Assembly (NCBI GenBank): GCA_951812925.1
Contig: OX638368.1
Span: 23,623,187-23,687,186, forward strand
Source of the DNA: Calliopum simillimum
Lineage: Eukaryota; Arthropoda; Insecta; Diptera; Lauxaniidae
Reading direction: 5' to 3'
DNA length: 64,000 nucleotides
Position numbers and translations under genes: made by a program. Below the pieces are notes generated by a model. That model searched no databases. It was not told the origin of the DNA and saw only the letters and a list, made by a program, of their open reading frames with translations. The stretch's first letter is position 1; the number at the start of each line of letters is the position of its first letter. Below, piece by piece: positions 45,301 through 56,300 of the stretch.

Positions 45301-48300
45301 AAATTCGTGGGTACGAATGTACCCCATAACTATATGCACGAATGTGCCCCGAACTGATCAATATAGATTGTTATTTTTTCTAGTAAAACTATTAGCAAAA
45401 TCGCAAAAATAGTAAACAAACAGCAAAATAGCATATCTGTTTTTGAACCAGCAGAAGTATTTTAAAATTTTAGCATAAGGTTATTACCATTAAACGAAGT
45501 TAAAGTCAGATAAGAAAATTACTTTTGCACTGGAAAAACATACAAAGTCTTTTTTCGACCAAGTCAACTATCGTACCACTACCACATTTTACAAGCTAAA
45601 TAGCTGCAAAAGCATCAATATTGCATGTGAAGAAGCGGACATGCTAACTTCTATAGTTTTCGAAATAAAGCCACTGTACGAAGGTGCCACGTGTACGAAT
45701 CTACCCCGTCTTCCCCTACAAATTTTAAATTGAAAATCTTTAAAAAAATCAGGATTTTCCAGTGAATGTTGGATCACCTTGTCTTGTTAAGTAGCGTGGC
45801 ATCACCAATTTTTCCAAGGGATGCCATTTGTCCCTATCCATTTTACATGTGTACCAAATCTCAAAAATTATGGATTTAATTTTTTAAAGGGCGTGGCATC
45901 GCCCATTTTCCCAGGGAACATTATTTGTCCTGTCGCTCTGTATACATGTATCAAAGCTCATTCATGTGCGATAAATATTTTCGGAAATATGATGATAGTG
46001 ATTTTTGTGAGGGCGTGATACCCCAATTTTTCCCATTACACATTATTTGTCTTAGTGCTTTTTACGTAAATACCAATTCTCATCCACGCTGAACAGTTTC
46101 AGAGATATGATCATTAAAAGACAGATGGGCATGGCAATATAAACTCAGAAGGTGACGCTAATCGAGAATATATATACTTTTCTATACCTGCCACTACCCC
46201 TTCTACCCTGGGTGTAGGAAAGAAAAATAAATAGAGAATTTGACTTGCTCTATAAAAATATTTAAGTCTCGATAGCTCGAAAAAGAAGCGAGAAAATATC
46301 ACGAACATTTCATGAAGATATCGTCAAACTACAGGACCACGGAAATCGTAACGTAGTTCGATCGGTAGCTACCAATAAAGCAAATGATAGGGAAATTTAT
46401 CTGCAAGGTCTGCAGTGAGCTGAAGTCTGAGGAACTTCGATAGCGAAAGTGCACGACGGAGAAACAGACCTGATAATCAATAGGATATAAGTTCGGACAA
46501 GAAATCAATTTTGGTGAGGTAAGTGAATTTAATTGACTTGTATTTGGATATATCCAATGCTTCTTGCAATTGGTCATTTGAGGGCAGTTAGTAGTGATGA
46601 GCAAACTAAGACCATAGCAGAATTTTCCCCTGAACAACATATCAAAATGGGTCCTGGCATTTTTCGGGATAATTATGTAAATTTTGGTTTTCCATGTGAG
46701 GTGCCAGGTAAAAAATTTGATGTTTCCGATTTTAGTTATACTAAGGGTCATTTTTACAATGTTCAGTTAAGCATTAACTGCCACTTTGACATAAAATTTC
46801 ATACAAAATTTTTATTTATCTGAAAGTTAAATTTTAACTGGACATTGTGAAAACGGCCCTTATTTGATTATGTTATACCTAAATATGTCCTCAATCCATA
46901 TACAAAATATTTTTACAGTATAAAGACTGGTTCATGAGCTAAGGGAGTTTAAAATTTGACTAATCAGCAGTAACTTAGAAACAAACTTTACTTTGACTTT
47001 ATACTGTACTAATATTTTGTATCTGGATCAAGGACATACAAGTACCTTCATACCTACCTACTTAAGGTTTGGTAAGGTTTTTGTAAGATAATACAGATTG
47101 TTTACATAAATAACTTATGTACCTTTAAGTTCTTGGCTGATTCTATGAAAACCGACAAAACGGCACTACTAAGCGTAGTAATATGCAAATCTTGTACTTC
47201 TTGCAATGCCACGTCCAGATTGTTGGGATCATTGGTCAATTCATACCATTGCAAATACAAGCTAAGTGAGCCATGTTCGACATCTTGCAATTCAAACCAC
47301 TTGGAAAAAAACCAAAAATAATGATATTAAGCATTAGCAACTGTAATATGTATAATATGAAATTTCACCTTTTCCAAGGAACTTCTTCTTGCAACATCAC
47401 GTATATCAATTGATGTGCTGAAATGTTAAATGATTTTAATTATGCTTATATATAGTGCCTTTTGAATATTATTTAATTGAAGCAGACCTTCCCAATAGTG
47501 CATCAATCAGCCATACTTCACAGCGTAGTTCAAAAGCTAATTCTGGAAAAACTATAAACTAAAAACAAATATAATATAAACATATATCTGCATATGTACA
47601 GTATGTATAAAGAAATCATACGAAACTTACCTCACACCAAGAGTCCCATTTTGGGTGTGTTCCCATATTAGTGACCAATTGAGTTTCGAACTTTTCTTCG
47701 CCCAAAAGTAACACGGCAAAAGGTTGAGATTTATCATCACGAAATGAGCTATCGTCAAAATGCATTAGATTTTTAGCCTCTATAACATGTACGCGCAAGA
47801 CACCCTGTAAAAAGATGTTCAATAATAGTACTTACATTATGGTGTGAAAATATCATTTGATCACTCAGTCTTTTAGAATGCATAAAAGGGAGCGACTTCC
47901 TTAAATCCAGTTGCATTGCGACTGCATTTTCGTAAAAAAAACAAAACTGTCGCATAGTGTTAGGGGCTTGTCTTATTACTGTGTTAATGAATATTTAATG
48001 AATGCAGTAATAACTAGAACCTAAATTTATGTAACACTTTTCACGAAAACTGAAATATTTCACTTGTTGCTCTTTAGGAAGTAGCCCATCAAACCCCCTT
48101 ACCCATGTTGGCAGATTATTCTCCTCCTCTGCATTTTCCTGTTGATTCACCGCCGCAATTTCATTCTGTTTTCTTCGTCTTGTTGTTGTGATTAACAAAA
48201 ATGCAGGCATAATTATCCAGTATATTGGCCATTTTCTGGATATGCTCAAATAAATGCTGCCAAAAATGCATGTCTGCCAAAGAATACCAGTGGTAGTTGA

Positions 48301-48387
48301 TATTATTTTTTCACTGCTGGCTTGAGATGTTCCGGGTATTATAGCCCTGATCATCTCCGCCCACAGTTCTTTTGCTCTTTCAGACAT
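42340..48387 (-). CDS. E-Syt paralogue B lacking SMP and C2C domains
   Basis: Exons on the - strand: 48387-48103, 47804-47631, 47558-47488, 47417-47369, 47299-47123, 43198-42770, 42678-42340; all GT...AG, 507 codons. Seen: N-terminal hydrophobic hairpin (about 33-70, ending LPTW at 92-95) homologous to gene C; then directly C2A (96-193, opening GVLRVHVIEAKNL) and C2B (about 235-365, with PDPYVICSV and PVWEQGLSLL); then a unique 112-residue tail without a third C2. Exons for SMP are absent: only a 298-bp intron separates hairpin and C2A, and both flanking exons are phase 0, so their loss kept the frame. C2A loop 1 reads KSQPF where others have (K/C)(S/C)DPY, and loop 3 is about five residues shorter, so Ca2+ binding by C2A is unlikely. 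Inferred role: an ER-anchored C2 tether without lipid transfer, or a regulator dimerising with other E-Syts. No stops or frame breaks, so not an obvious pseudogene. Confidence 0.85.
43905..44180 (-). mobile_element. Helentron-like element, 3' part
   Basis: On the - strand it ends GGCCAGGCCAAAGGTAACACCC, the same tail as copies at 28545 and 51888. Internal ATGCCACGCCCTCTTAT resembles their GAGGGCGTGGCA repeat. The head is missing. Confidence 0.6.
44255..45740 (+). repeat. Dispersed repeat, copy 2, interrupted at 44487-45716
   Basis: Both parts match 718-960. The right-hand part resumes at TACAAATTTTAAATTGAAAAT (45717), exactly where the left part stops in copy 1. Confidence 0.8.
44487..45716. 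mobile_element. DNA transposon, 1,230 bp, TA duplication, 25-bp inverted ends
   Basis: GGGGAAGATGGGGTAGATTC (left) and GAATCTACCCCGTCTTCCCC (right) are inverted with one mismatch; the match extends to GTACA inward. TA sits on both sides and is single in the empty copy (700-965), which proves insertion. Subterminal motifs TACGAATGTACCCC or ATTCGTAC recur inside (44690-44712, 45310-45345). No transposase frame is visible, so it is non-autonomous. The TA duplication fits the IS630/Tc1/mariner group, but the end sequence is not one I can name. Confidence 0.88.
45790..46215 (-). mobile_element. Helentron-like element, inverted copy
   Basis: Read on the - strand it opens CCTACACCCAGGGTAGAAGG, then GGCAGGTATAGAAAAGTATA, TATATTCTCGATTAGCGTCACC, matching the head of 27902 and 51127. 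Internal direct repeats contain AGGGCGTGGCATCGCCCAT and a diverged partner. Confidence 0.65.
46889..47036. repeat. Palindromic sequence, about 148 bp
   Basis: GTCCTCAATCCATATACAAA...ACAGTATAAAG on the left is mirrored by CTTTATACTGTAC...TTTGTATCTGGATCAAGGAC on the right. Probably a short MITE. Confidence 0.65.
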
Positions 48388-49507
48388 TGGATTGACAATT
48401 TCTATTTGAACGATTGCCTGTATTTGTTGATTCTACACAAAAATTTAATAAACTGAAGGCAATATGATCGAAATTAATGCTATTTTTTAGTGCAAATTAT
48501 AAATTTTTATTTTGAAAAGAAAAAATATTTAAAAATGTAAGCTGCCAAATTTTTTATTTTTTTATTTCATTTTGATTACTTTGACATTTACAGTGGAACC
48601 GAAAATGCAGTAAGGGAATTAATTTTTATGGCCGCTACTGTACGCGTAAAATAACGTAAGCCTAAAAGCTTGCAATGAATTTTCAACATTACCAAACGAC
48701 CACCACCACCAACAAACAGCCATCTGTCCAATGCTGAAACAATCGAGCACAAGGCATTTAGCGGCACCAGTTAGTCTCTTAAGTGCTACACATAGTAACA
48801 CAGTTCAGTATTATTTTGATTACAGTGCATTCAGGTAAAAGTATTGGCTATTTATCGTTTAAAAAATCTTAGCCAAGTGAAGTTAAGCTATTTACTTATA
48901 TAACAGAATGTGCTCTAGGGTGCAGCACTTTTCCGAAATAATGGGAAAATCAAAGGTTGCATCAAAGATTATCTCAGGAGCAAGCCGTATAACAAGGACT
49001 GCATTCTTGGTTTGGATCAAAACCTCCGAAAAGATGGCCCGCCAGAGGCTTGAATGAAAGTCTAAACGACAAAAAACTGAGCTTTTTACAGTTTTTTAGA
49101 CTTATCTAAAAAACCACAAAACAATTGGTAGGGGAGACTGGGGCACATTTGACACTAAATTTTCAAAGGCCTGTATCTTTGAAAATTATTGCACAATCTT
49201 AATACTCCTTACTGTTTCTCAAACATTGATTATTTTAGAATAAAACCAAGAAAAAAAATTTTTTAAAAACTCCATTAAGAGTTATTTTTTTAAATTTTTT
49301 GAAAAAAAGTAATTTTGTCAAATGTGCCCTGGTACGGGGCACATTCGTAAATTCATCCAGAATCTCAGCTTGATACAGTTTTTATTTTATTACAATCTCA
49401 AAACTGCCTTGAATGAGTAGTGCGATGTATCAAATTTTTCGTCTTAAATCACTCGTAAAAAAATAATGTCCAGAATTTACAGTCAACCATATACGTAGGG
49501 TGTCTTA
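48388..49507. other. Spacer between genes A and B, first part
   Basis: Upstream of gene B; its promoter must lie here but no element is certain. At 49133-49345 GGGGAGACTGGGGCACATTTGA and AATGTGCCC..GGGGCACATTCGTAAA resemble the end and subterminal motifs of the 44487-45716 element, so this may be a diverged relative. Confidence 0.45.
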
Positions 49508-49892
49508 TGCTGGAATTAGCCAAGAAGTAGCGTTTCGTAACGTAACGTCACAGTTGCTTGTCAACGAAGCATCGATTAGTGAAAACGGTAGGCAACGTTC
49601 GAAATGTCACCTTACAACTTAAAAATTACTTGAAAAATTCCAGTTTTTGTGAACAAGCATCCATTGTCATACTTATTTTAATTAATTTGCGTGCCGCTAC
49701 TTTACGATTTCACTAATCGCTTACACGCTTCTGCCATTTGATAGATTTTGACAGACGTCACGTTATGAAACGCTACTTCTTGGCAGGGGCGGATCCAGCA
49801 TTGTCAAGAGGGGGGGCCGATAGACTACATTTCTAGATAATAACAGATCGCCCCCCCTTGGATCCGCCACTGCTTCTTGGCTAGTTCCACCA
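49508..49892. mobile_element. MITE with TGCTGGAATTAGCC ends, TTA duplication
   Basis: TGCTGGAATTAGCCAAGAAG (left) mirrors CTTCTTGGCTAGTTCCACCA (right), and AGTAGCGTTTCGTAACG mirrors CGTTATGAAACGCTACT; TTA flanks both sides (49505-49507, 49893-49895). It is split by an 89-bp hAT MITE. A 3-bp TTA duplication suggests PIF/Harbinger. Confidence 0.82.
49784..49872. mobile_element. hAT MITE, 89 bp, nested
   Basis: CAGGGGCGGATCCA and TGGATCCGCCACTG are inverted ends of the usual hAT form (CAG(N)GGCGGATCC). The 8-bp duplication CTTCTTGG is exact (49776-49783 and 49873-49880). It interrupts the right arm of the 49508-49892 MITE, so it arrived later. An exact duplication implies recent insertion. Confidence 0.93.
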
Positions 49893-51126
49893 TTACAAGT
49901 TTCGAAAACATAGTATCCCTTTTCAGTTTCGATTTATTTCAAAAACACAGTACAATAAGACTTTGTCTTTTACAGTATGTTAACATTATGATTGGAATTA
50001 AACATAGTAAATAGATAGGTTCTTCTTTTCCGATAAAAATTTTTATAAAAGTTGAAAAGTTTGACATTTTTTAGAATAAGTTTCTTCAGTCCTTATCTTT
50101 CTGTTGGCATTGTAACATTGTTTCATTCACTTGAAAACTTAAATTCACTGAAAAACTGGAATGGAAAACTCATACAAATTTCAATGCAAAGATTTTTACG
50201 ATTTTCAAGTAGGTTTATCTTAACAAGGTGTATTCATCGACTGAAAAAGGTTTTTGACAACAAAGCACCATCCGAAACCAGAGTGCATGTGTGGTTAAAA
50301 GCAAGGGTGTCAGCGTTGCAAAATCACTGAGTCAAGCGAAGTCAGCACAGAATTCTTAATCTCCTACAATAACCTCAATATTTCAATAATTTGCACTTTT
50401 CTGGGAACTACAACAATCACAAAAAATAGTTTTTTTGTTCATTGAAATATTATTATTTTTGTAGACGACCTAAAAAAAAACAACACAGAATATTTTTTAT
50501 GATTGTTGCAGTTCCGAGAAATCATTGGATTAGTTTTGTTATACGCCGACACCATTGGTCAAAAGAGTCCAAGTACGGACGGACTTCACTTAAAAGCGCA
50601 CCATCCAAAGGTCGTCCTAAAATAGCTGTTGACCCAGAAAACATCGATGCTGTGCAAAAACTAATTGAATTGAATTGTAACTTATCGAGAAATCGTGGCA
50701 TGTCTAGGCATTAGTATGACCAGTGCGCGCAGTGATATTAAATTAGAGGGTGGACATTTAAGAGGGGGGTGGGGGGTTACAATGGATCCTTTACAGTTTT
50801 TTTTCATATATCTAGCGAACGAAGCAAAATTTTGATATTTTTATAGAAAATATCCCATCGATAAGCTGTATAACTGTTTTTAGTCAAAACCAAGTCGTCT
50901 TACGAAAAATGTGTATAATCAAAAAATATGTGGTTTTTTGCTATGGAACTTTTTTAATTTTAACTTCTCAAAAATTACAAAATGTCTGGAAAAAATCATA
51001 CATATCCTGTGGACGATTTTAAGTATTTTTGCTTTGCGCACTTTTTTCGTAAGACAGAAATGTTTTTCCGAACAAATAAACAAAATTTCCACTTTTAATA
51101 GAGCATTTAAAGGAAATTGTATCTCC
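49893..51126. other. Spacer with small hairpin and mariner fragment
   Basis: Apart from the hairpin at 50395-50525 and the mariner relic at 50541-50745, no feature is supported. The frame at 50052-50330 shows no family match. Confidence 0.45.
50541..50745 (+). pseudogene. Mariner transposase fragment (N-terminal HTH region), frameshifted
   Basis: Translation gives KYGRTSLKSAPSKGRPK, AVDPENIDAVQKLI, then after a +1 frame change YREIVACLGISMTSAR. These match the order of the mariner transposase DNA-binding region (GRTSLxDxxRxGRP, PENIxxVxxxI, YREIxxxLGIS). The catalytic DDD region is absent, so it is a dead relic. The frame change falls after NCNLS at about 50687. Confidence 0.85.
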
Positions 51127-51888
51127 TTTTTATACCCTACACCCAGAGAATATTCACTTTGTAATTCCGTTTGTAACGCTGAGAACAAGGCGTAGCAGAT
51201 ATAGAAAAGTATATATATTCTTGATCAGCGTCACCTCCTGAGTCGATATAGCCATGTCCATATGTCTGGCTGGCTGTGTGTAGACATACATTTTTTGGGA
51301 AAACTAAGCAAGATAGTTCAATGAAATTTGGTGCACAGCCTCCGTCGTCAAAGTTAGCTCGGGGGTCAACGGACACGCCTACCGACCATGCAAAAAATAT
51401 ATTCAAAATGCAACTTTTGGAGTATTTTTCACTATTATGCAACCAAAATACACATAAATACTACGAATTGTGATCGCAAACTCTGAGCAAAAACTGGGCG
51501 AATTCAGACAAGAGGGCGTGGCACCTCTCATAAAAGCAAATGGTTCAAAACGCTATACTGAAAGCGTTTTTTGAGATAATCGAACTAAAATTTACTCAGA
51601 CACTAAGAATTATAAATACAAGCTTTAAGCAAAAACTGAATAAAATCGGACAAGAGGGAGTGGCACCTCCCATATGAGAAAAGGTTCAAAACGCTATACT
51701 GAAAACATTTTTTGAGATAATCCAACCAAATTTCACTCAAATATTAAGAACTATAAATTCAAACTCTGAGAAAAAACTGGATGAAATTGGACAAGAGGGC
51801 GTGGCACCTCCCATATAAGCAAAATTTTCAAAATACTGCTGTGTAGGGTATTTAATGTTTGGCCAGGCCAAAGGTTACACCCTTACTA
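51127..51888 (+). mobile_element. DINE-1/Helentron-like non-autonomous element, copy 2
   Basis: Head TATACCCTACACCCAGAGAA, then AGAAAAGTATATATATTCTT and GATCAGCGTCACCTCCTGAG, and tail GGCCAGGCCAAAGGTTACACCC. Three internal repeats of about 140 bp each contain GAGGG(C/A)GTGGCACCTC and CAAAACGCTATACTGAAA. It is longer than copy 1 by one internal repeat. Confidence 0.82.
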
Positions 51889-53296
51889 TTTTATATTTTG
51901 ATAAATCTTTGTATAACTCTAACTCCAAAAAAGTTATAGGCGAAAGAGGAAAAAAATACAAGAATTCGAATTGTTTTAAATTTTTTAGCATAATAAATTT
52001 TTTTTTTTTAAATTTTTAGAATAAGTTAGTTTGATGGCAAATTTAAATTTCTACAAAAAGTTTGCAACAAAATAATTTCGAAATTTTTCTTTGTTCGGTC
52101 GATATATGTACATATGTTTCAAGCCTTCATTGTTTATTTACACATTTCATCTAGTTATTATTATATTATTTTATAATATAATTAACATTTTAGTTCTTCT
52201 TTTACATCTTTTAAGCTTTTAATTCTTTTCTTTTCTTTGTCTTTTTATTTCACTTCTTACATGTCCGCAGACAACCGTCTTCTTCAACTAACAAATTCAA
52301 CTACTTCTGAGTTCAACTGTCGTTTGTTCGTTTATTCAAAATCTTTTCGTCATGTTTGTTTCGTTCAAGTCTCGTTCGTTTTGTCAGTGCTGCCAGGTTG
52401 TTTGTTTAGCTCCGTTCCCACATATATTGAAAAAACTGTAACTGTGTGTATTTTAAAACTGAAAACGCGAATAGCAATTGATGTACATAGCAACGGATGG
52501 TGTTTTGTTGCAGGCAACAAAGGTTGGTACTGTTAAAGGAAAAATTATAGTCCATGAGCGATTCGAAAAGTGCAATGTAAGCAACGTTCTTTTTTGCAAG
52601 GATTCAAAGTGTAATTTTTTATCTACATATTTTGTAATTTCCAAAGAGTAAACTGCTCTAAAAATATATGTTTTCATCGTCAAGTTTCTCCAAATCATCC
52701 TAACTTTACGATTAACATTTCTTTTCCATACAAATTGATCCATATTAATGCACAAGTTCTTAATTTTTTTATATTTTATTATTTTGAGTTAAAAATTTAT
52801 TACAGTACATTTACAATATATTAAATAAAAATAGATGACTGATTGTGCGATTCTTTCACTCTTTAGAAAGGCACACTGCATTTGAGAAAATATTTGATTT
52901 TTACAGAATAATTACATTTAAAAATCAGCACAAATAACAACATAAAGCTTACAAAAAAAAGTTCGTAAATAATAAAATTTAATGCATAATAAAAGCAATG
53001 TTACATTCTTGAATTTTATTTATAAAATAAGGAAAACTATTTAAAATAAAGAGAGTCAAATGTTTGTAAAAACTTTTCTTAGGCCGGTACTTTCTGGAAG
53101 TTCTGATTGTGCGAAATGACTAATATTTTAATATTTATACTTTTGAACATATGCAAACTCATAAGTTTAGTATTTAACATTTTTTGTAAAAAACGAGAAA
53201 ATTACATTAATTATACCATAAATCAAATTGTACATTCAATAGTGTTACTATCATTTTGTAGATTCCAACAATTTCAGAAGATTCAATATAAAAATT
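51889..53296. other. Spacer downstream of gene A
   Basis: AT-rich; the only structure is the dispersed repeat at 52250-52427 (inverted partner of 29171-29340). No gene supported. Confidence 0.5.
52250..52427 (-). repeat. Dispersed repeat, partner of 29171-29340
   Basis: Same ordered blocks as 29171-29340 in the opposite orientation, with a 20-bp extra segment near 52290. The two copies lie in the gene C intron and the A-B spacer. Confidence 0.75.
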
Positions 53297-53302
53297 TTTA
53301 TT
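53297..53302 (-). terminator. Esyt2: Polyadenylation signal AATAAA for Esyt2 gene A
   Basis: AATAAA on the - strand, 73 nt beyond the gene A stop codon at 53375-53377. Confidence 0.55.
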
Positions 53303-53374
53303 TTTTATAACTTAAGTTTTCTAGACATATCATAACAGAGTTTATCTTTCGGCATTTTTGCTTATGCCTTCAGT

Positions 53375-56300
53375 TCAATCATGCTTGATTTCTTGCTGTA
53401 GGTCAAACCAATTATTCAAGCCATTTCCTGAGATTTCTGGATCATTGAGTGGTATTTTGAGCTGTAAATGTAAAGATTTGTTTTATGTAGTTCAAAACCC
53501 AAAAATTCTTAGAAAAACATAAATATTTAACTACTATTTTCAAAAATATACGTATGGGCATATCTGAAAATAATTTCTTTTATTTGATCCAGGTTTTCCG
53601 AAATTTTTTTTTTATTTTCATAGTCTTATATTATTGACCAACGACCATATACGACATATCATTGACCATACATAGATCATATATTATGGACTATAGGCCA
53701 TAAGGGATGGATTATAGACCATCAGTTAATGGACTATCGACTATAAAATACAGATCACAGACAGATAATAGATCATATATAATGGACCATAGACCATAAA
53801 GAACAGATCATAGACCATAGATTATGACGCAAAGACCATAAAGGACAGTTCATAGATCATATTTAATGGACCTTAGACCAGAAAGAACAGATCGTAGACC
53901 ATAGACATTAAAGGACAGATCAAAGGTCATATATAATGGACCATAGACCAAAAAGAACAGATCATAGACCATGGATTATGGATTATAGACATTTAAAGAC
54001 CGATCATAAGTCATGTATAATGGACCATAGACCATAAAGAACAGATGATAGACCATAGATTATGAAGCAAAGACCATAAAGGACAGATCATAGATCATAT
54101 TTAATAGACCTTAAACCAGAACGAACAGATCATACACCATGGATTATGGACCATATATATTAAAGGGCAGATCGTAGGTCATATTTTATGGGCCAAAGAC
54201 CATAAAGGACAGATCATAGTTCATATATTGAAGCCCAAAATCTCTTTTGGAGCTTTTCGATTGAAGCAAAACAAATTTTAACGAAAAATGGGCATTTTCG
54301 AGTTTTTTTAACCTTTCCCAATCAATAGGTGCAGCAATTTCTGGTTATTTCCAATAAATTTAATGCAATTTAAGAAAAAGAGGCAAAGATAATTATGAGC
54401 TGATAACAAAATTTGAAAGTTCCGAAGAAACGCTTTTGAGAAATATTTTGAAAGGTGAATTTCTTCATAAAATATTAAAACTTGTGGAAATTATGCAGAG
54501 AAGAAAATCGAAAGTGGTATAGATTAAAAATAAGAAAAATTATCCTGCTGCTGCTTACCATGCCAATAATAGGACTGCCACCATAAAGAAATCCTTTTTG
54601 TGTACAAACTTTCACTTCCAAAGCAGACTGCTGCATTTCAGCGGTCGAAATCAAGTATTCAAAAGTAGCATCAAACACCGGATTGCAGTTATCCTTGACG
54701 GTTAAAGTTTTACGTTTTGATTCTTTGCTACGACTGGGCAGCAAATACAATTTCACATATGGATCAGGTATATTCGAAGGATCACGCAATGGTATATGCA
54801 TTATCTTATGTATGGTGACTGTCAACTTTTGACGCTGCATGCTATAGCGTAGTGACAGTTTCATGCGTCCCAGACCATGTTCGCCAGCATTTGCAATAGT
54901 ATCTGTAAAACGGTGAGTCAATGTAGTACCTTCGCTCGTAGCTTGACCAGCGGGAAATGGCTTAGGACTTTTTGGTGGCGATGATGAAAGTGATGAGCTG
55001 GAGATTTTCGATGAAGATTCTTCTTCAGCAATGGGAGATTCAGCGCTAATGCGATTCGTTTGATTTTGTAAGTCCTATGTATGAAGAAAATAAAATTTTA
55101 AGCATAGAATATTGATTTCGTCGAACAAACCTTTGACAATGCGCCGCCATCTTGTGTCGGTGTTTTTACAGAGCTGCTACGCAGCAGCGTGGCGCCTTCT
55201 GTTGTGTTCCCAACGGATGGATCAACTTCTTCTGCGGCTGGTTCAACATATTTTAAAATTCTCAATGACAGTGACATCAAAACTTTAGATTCTGGACCAG
55301 ATTTTTGCAATTGAAAAGGTTGTGATACAACTTCCATATTTTTCTTGCTCAACAGTGTGCTAATCAAAAAGATCAATTGACCAATTTCATTGCCGGTCTT
55401 TTGATCGTAAACTTTCAATTGCAATGTATCATTATCTGGATTGGCTACCAAGAAAGTGAAGCCTTGCTCCCATACTGGTGAATCATCTCGCATGATCATG
55501 CCGGTTTGTTCTTTTTGTTTACCAACGCTGCAGACTAAATATGGATCTGGTTTGGAGGCTACACGTGCTTGCTAAATTTGAAGGCATAGTGTTTAAACGT
55601 ATGTTGAGTTTGCGTGGTGAAAAGTGAAAGTGGTGAAAAATTACCTTTAAGTTTTTGGCAGAATCAATGAAAACTACCAACAAAGCGCTGCATAAAGAAG
55701 TCACACGCAACGACTGTGTCTCCAAAAGCGCAGCAGAAAGATCATTACGATCAGATGTCAGCTTATACCACTGTAAACGTACGTGCAGCAGGCCATGTTT
55801 GGCATCTTCCAAAGTGAGCCACTGTTTGGGAATAAAAAGTTGGAGTGAGCAAATGCATATGATTTCTGATAGTAGCAAAAGTAATGTCATAATGACCTTT
55901 ATAATTTTTTGAACTTAATATTATCAAATTTATTTCTTCAAGTAAACTTCTTGTGAAAACAAAATTAAAATTTTTTAATTTTTAACAAAATGGCAGACAT
56001 TTCAGTTTGTAACATTACTTTTGCTGCACCTTATATTTTTGCATAACATACCGTATCGACGACACCTCTTTTGACGACATTGCTGACCTCGATGGATGCT
56101 CTGTAAAATTTATTATTTTGAATAATGTAAATATTTAGATTATTGAATGAAGAAAAAAAAATAAAAAATATACAATAAATGTTATATGTAAATTTCTCGA
56201 ATGCAATAGAATGTGTCTCATCTTAAAGAGTTGTATTGTATTTATTAGTAAGAAGCTTTATTGTAGGGTGCTGTTGCAACTGCTGCGGGCAGTTCACAAG

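Larger units (their letters stand above)
43199..47122 (-). other. Gene B intron 5 (3.9 kb) filled with mobile elements
   Basis: Non-coding. Holds Helentron-like fragments (43905-44180 and 45790-46215), the dispersed repeat copy 2 with its 1.23-kb insertion (44255-45740), a MITE head (46595) and a palindrome (46889-47035). Frames at 46329-46823 show no family match. Confidence 0.6.

Noticed and set aside
46329..46823. Overlapping frames of 96-140 aa within gene B intron 5
   Set aside because: No homology recognised; flanked by MITE fragments, so probably chance frames in repeats.
47805..48102. Possible SMP remnant in the short intron of gene B
   Set aside because: Read in all three frames on the - strand; none resembles the gene C SMP motifs such as FPDVDRCEWLN or PPRIAGIKVY.
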